From: Vibrio scophthalmi LMG 19158
Lineage (GTDB): Bacteria > Pseudomonadota > Gammaproteobacteria > Enterobacterales > Vibrionaceae
Direction: 5' to 3'
NCBI RefSeq assembly: GCF_000222585.1
Contig: NZ_AFWE01000078.1
Coordinates: forward strand, 1-64,000
Length of the DNA stretch: 64,000 nt
Of this stretch, positions 62,285-64,000 are shown piece after piece. A model generated the notes under the pieces. That model was not told the DNA's origin. It made no database searches and worked only from the letters and a program-made list of their open reading frames with translations. Positions within the stretch are counted from its first letter, which is position 1. Each line of letters begins with the position of its first letter. A program made the translations under genes and the position numbers.

Positions 62285-64000
62285 AGTTGTATATGACTTG
62301 AATTTTCCCTAAGTCAATAAATAGATCTTCGATGGCTTGATCTTTGGATATGCGAATGTCGACTGATTTGGCTACATTGTCATAAAAGTGTACTCGGTAA
62401 TTTCCTTCCGGTAATACATCAAGTTCAAAATTCCCACTATCATCGGTAAAGAACGGGTAGATTTGATTTGATTCACTATTTTGAAATTCGCCAACAATAT
62501 CACTCGCAGGTGCTTGTTGTTTATAAAAATAACCACTTACAAAATAGCCTTTGTTAATGACTAGTTGATGGGAGGAGCCGCTATGTAATCCACCCAATGC
62601 TATGAATTCGCCTTGCTTTAGTTCTTCATTGAAATAGAGGTTGTTACTGTTAATTTTTATGGTTCTAAAATCGTCATTAGCGACAGGAATTAATAACTCT
62701 GATTGCCCTGAATTTTCAGCTGCTTCCGAAATATGAATCCGTTGGTACTTATCGTAACTCAATTGATACTTTTCTTGATACTCATCAGGAAGTGAGACAA
62801 TCGTAAAACTACTGGTAACGGGAGATGTTAAAATAAGATTAGATCCAGCCCATGCGAGCGCAGTATCAGCTCCTAAGGTAATAATACGATCGCTCCCTTG
62901 TTGCGATTCATTTCTGGATGAATAGCGAGCATTCAGCACGACTTTGTCACCATACCATTTACCGTAACCATCAAAACCATCATAGGTTGTATCTCTATAC
63001 TTAGTGGAGGCTCGCCAGTAATAATCAGGTTGATATTGTGAAGCAGAAACCTCACTTTTATATTCATCGCCGCGGCTATCATAAGATGTTTTTCCTGATA
63101 CACTGACGTTGTTCCAACGCAATGGGATAGAGAATGAAAGATAAAGGCTGCGATCAATGTTATTGGCATTCTTTTGCCAGCGTAAATTTAAACTGGTCGA
63201 TATCCGCTCGTTAATTCGATAGCTGGTGTTGATTGAGGCTGATTGTCTAACAGTGCTGTTTTTGTCGAATTGATGTTCAAGATTAAACGACAGATAGCCG
63301 TTGGTCAGCGGAGTTGTCACGCCTGAGCTGAAGTAAATTTTGTGCAGCAACGGGTCGGAACTGGTTGATTGGTCGACGCCATAGCTAAACGCTACATTTG
63401 ATAAGGTTTTATCAAACAGCTCGTCGATAAATAGTTGGCTTTGAGCATTGTAAGAGCGGGAGTTTGAAAACCTAGTCAGTTGCCCGTTTAAGGTGAGAAA
63501 GAGCTCACCAACGGCAAAGCTTTGATTAAGCGAGTAGCGTTGTTCGTCGGTTTCTAATTCAAGTGCGGAAGAAAGGGTCCACCATGGCGTTAGTCCATAG
63601 GAGAAGACGCCTTGAGCATTCATATCGTTTCTATCGATGCTCTTATCGCCATTGTTTTCATAGATTTGTTTAGCACCATAAATCAACTGAGTCTCTATAT
63701 CACCTGCAAGCAACATTTGTGGGTGGTCAATGAGGTTAAAAAAGCGCTTGTGCTCGATGCCGCTTTGGTCGATATAGCTTACCTCTACCTCATTTACCCC
63801 CTGTTCTAGAGGCAAATCCTTAAGATTATATTGTCCAGCAGCAAGCCGGAGCGTACGGTATTCTTCACCGTTGATTCGAATTTTGATTAGCGAGGTTGAT
63901 TCTAAATTAATCGGTACTGTATTTGGGCTGATGACGTCTCTTAAATATTTAGGTTGGTAAGAATAAGAAAGGCCGAATAATTCGCCGCTTGGTAAGCGCG
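62283..64000 (-). CDS. Fimbrial usher-like outer-membrane protein, C-terminal part (partial)
   Basis: The frame is open past the window edge; at least 570 residues are visible. The edge region PSGELFGLSYSYQPKYLRD and the AAGQYNLKDLPLEQGVNEVEV segment are usher-like, followed by many alternating beta strands. Residues after about nt 62530 form a carboxypeptidase-regulatory-like domain (DDSGNFELDVLPEGNYRVHFY). It fits the non-classical ushers (CS1/alpha type or similar). Chaperone and pilin genes would lie beyond the edge. It is probably not part of the Tad system. Confidence 0.75.
   Translation of the reverse strand, partial: RLPSGELFGLSYSYQPKYLRDVISPNTVPINLESTSLIKIRINGEEYRTLRLAAGQYNLKDLPLEQGVNEVEVSYIDQSGIEHKRFFNLIDHPQMLLAGDIETQLIYGAKQIYENNGDKSIDRNDMNAQGVFSYGLTPWWTLSSALELETDEQRYSLNQSFAVGELFLTLNGQLTRFSNSRSYNAQSQLFIDELFDKTLSNVAFSYGVDQSTSSDPLLHKIYFSSGVTTPLTNGYLSFNLEHQFDKNSTVRQSASINTSYRINERISTSLNLRWQKNANNIDRSLYLSFSIPLRWNNVSVSGKTSYDSRGDEYKSEVSASQYQPDYYWRASTKYRDTTYDGFDGYGKWYGDKVVLNARYSSRNESQQGSDRIITLGADTALAWAGSNLILTSPVTSSFTIVSLPDEYQEKYQLSYDKYQRIHISEAAENSGQSELLIPVANDDFRTIKINSNNLYFNEELKQGEFIALGGLHSGSSHQLVINKGYFVSGYFYKQQAPASDIVGEFQNSESNQIYPFFTDDSGNFELDVLPEGNYRVHFYDNVAKSVDIRISKDQAIEDLFIDLGKIQVIYN

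Overview
The window looks like a Vibrio chromosome. The guaC tail, the Tad pilus locus, the TctABC operon and the Vibrio-style GAGCCGC terminators all fit, and composition is moderately AT-rich throughout. The genus is inferred from protein similarity recalled from memory; no search was run.

Region 1 (1 to about 22,590) is most of a temperate myovirus prophage whose left end (integrase, repressor, attL) lies outside the window. It is a mosaic. The head and packaging genes are P2-type: portal and terminase on the minus strand, divergent from scaffold, capsid and head-completion genes. Late control is by an Ogr zinc finger. Sheath, tube and baseplate genes are Mu-type. The lysis cassette holds a holin, a signal-anchor-type endolysin and nested Rz/Rz1. 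In the prophage the tail genes are split: sheath, tube and tape measure sit at the right end, the baseplate sits after the replication and ogr genes, and the two rejoin only when the genome circularises. Two strong LexA boxes (784-799 and 22526-22541), a TGT-N12-ACA Ogr site at 13879-13896 and a T TTT TTC frameshift site in the tail chaperone give the control logic. A minus-strand gene of unknown function (1384-2250) with its own palindromic operator is the best accessory-gene candidate. The right junction lies inside guaC, leaving a fragment of its 3' end.

Region 2 (23,166-41,630) is a type I secretion and adhesin module. Two ABC transporter subunits and an HlyD-type adaptor converge on a 3,428-residue adhesin made of about 25 VCBS/cadherin-like repeats, which is divergent from a GAF/HD-GYP cyclic-di-GMP phosphodiesterase. 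Both ABC subunits lack the catalytic glutamate, and one also lacks the Walker A motif, so the exporter is atypical.

Region 3 (42,018-49,125) holds a CitA/CitB-family two-component system convergent with a tctCBA tripartite carboxylate transporter operon, followed by a DUF1963-like protein.

Region 4 (49,884-62,091) is a complete tad locus in one direction: flp, tadV, rcpC, rcpA, a lipoprotein, tadZ, tadA, tadB, tadC, tadD, tadE, tadF, tadG and an OmpA-like protein, behind a recognisable promoter. tadZ is split by a frameshift at an A8 tract. The window closes with the C-terminal part of a fimbrial usher-like gene on the minus strand.
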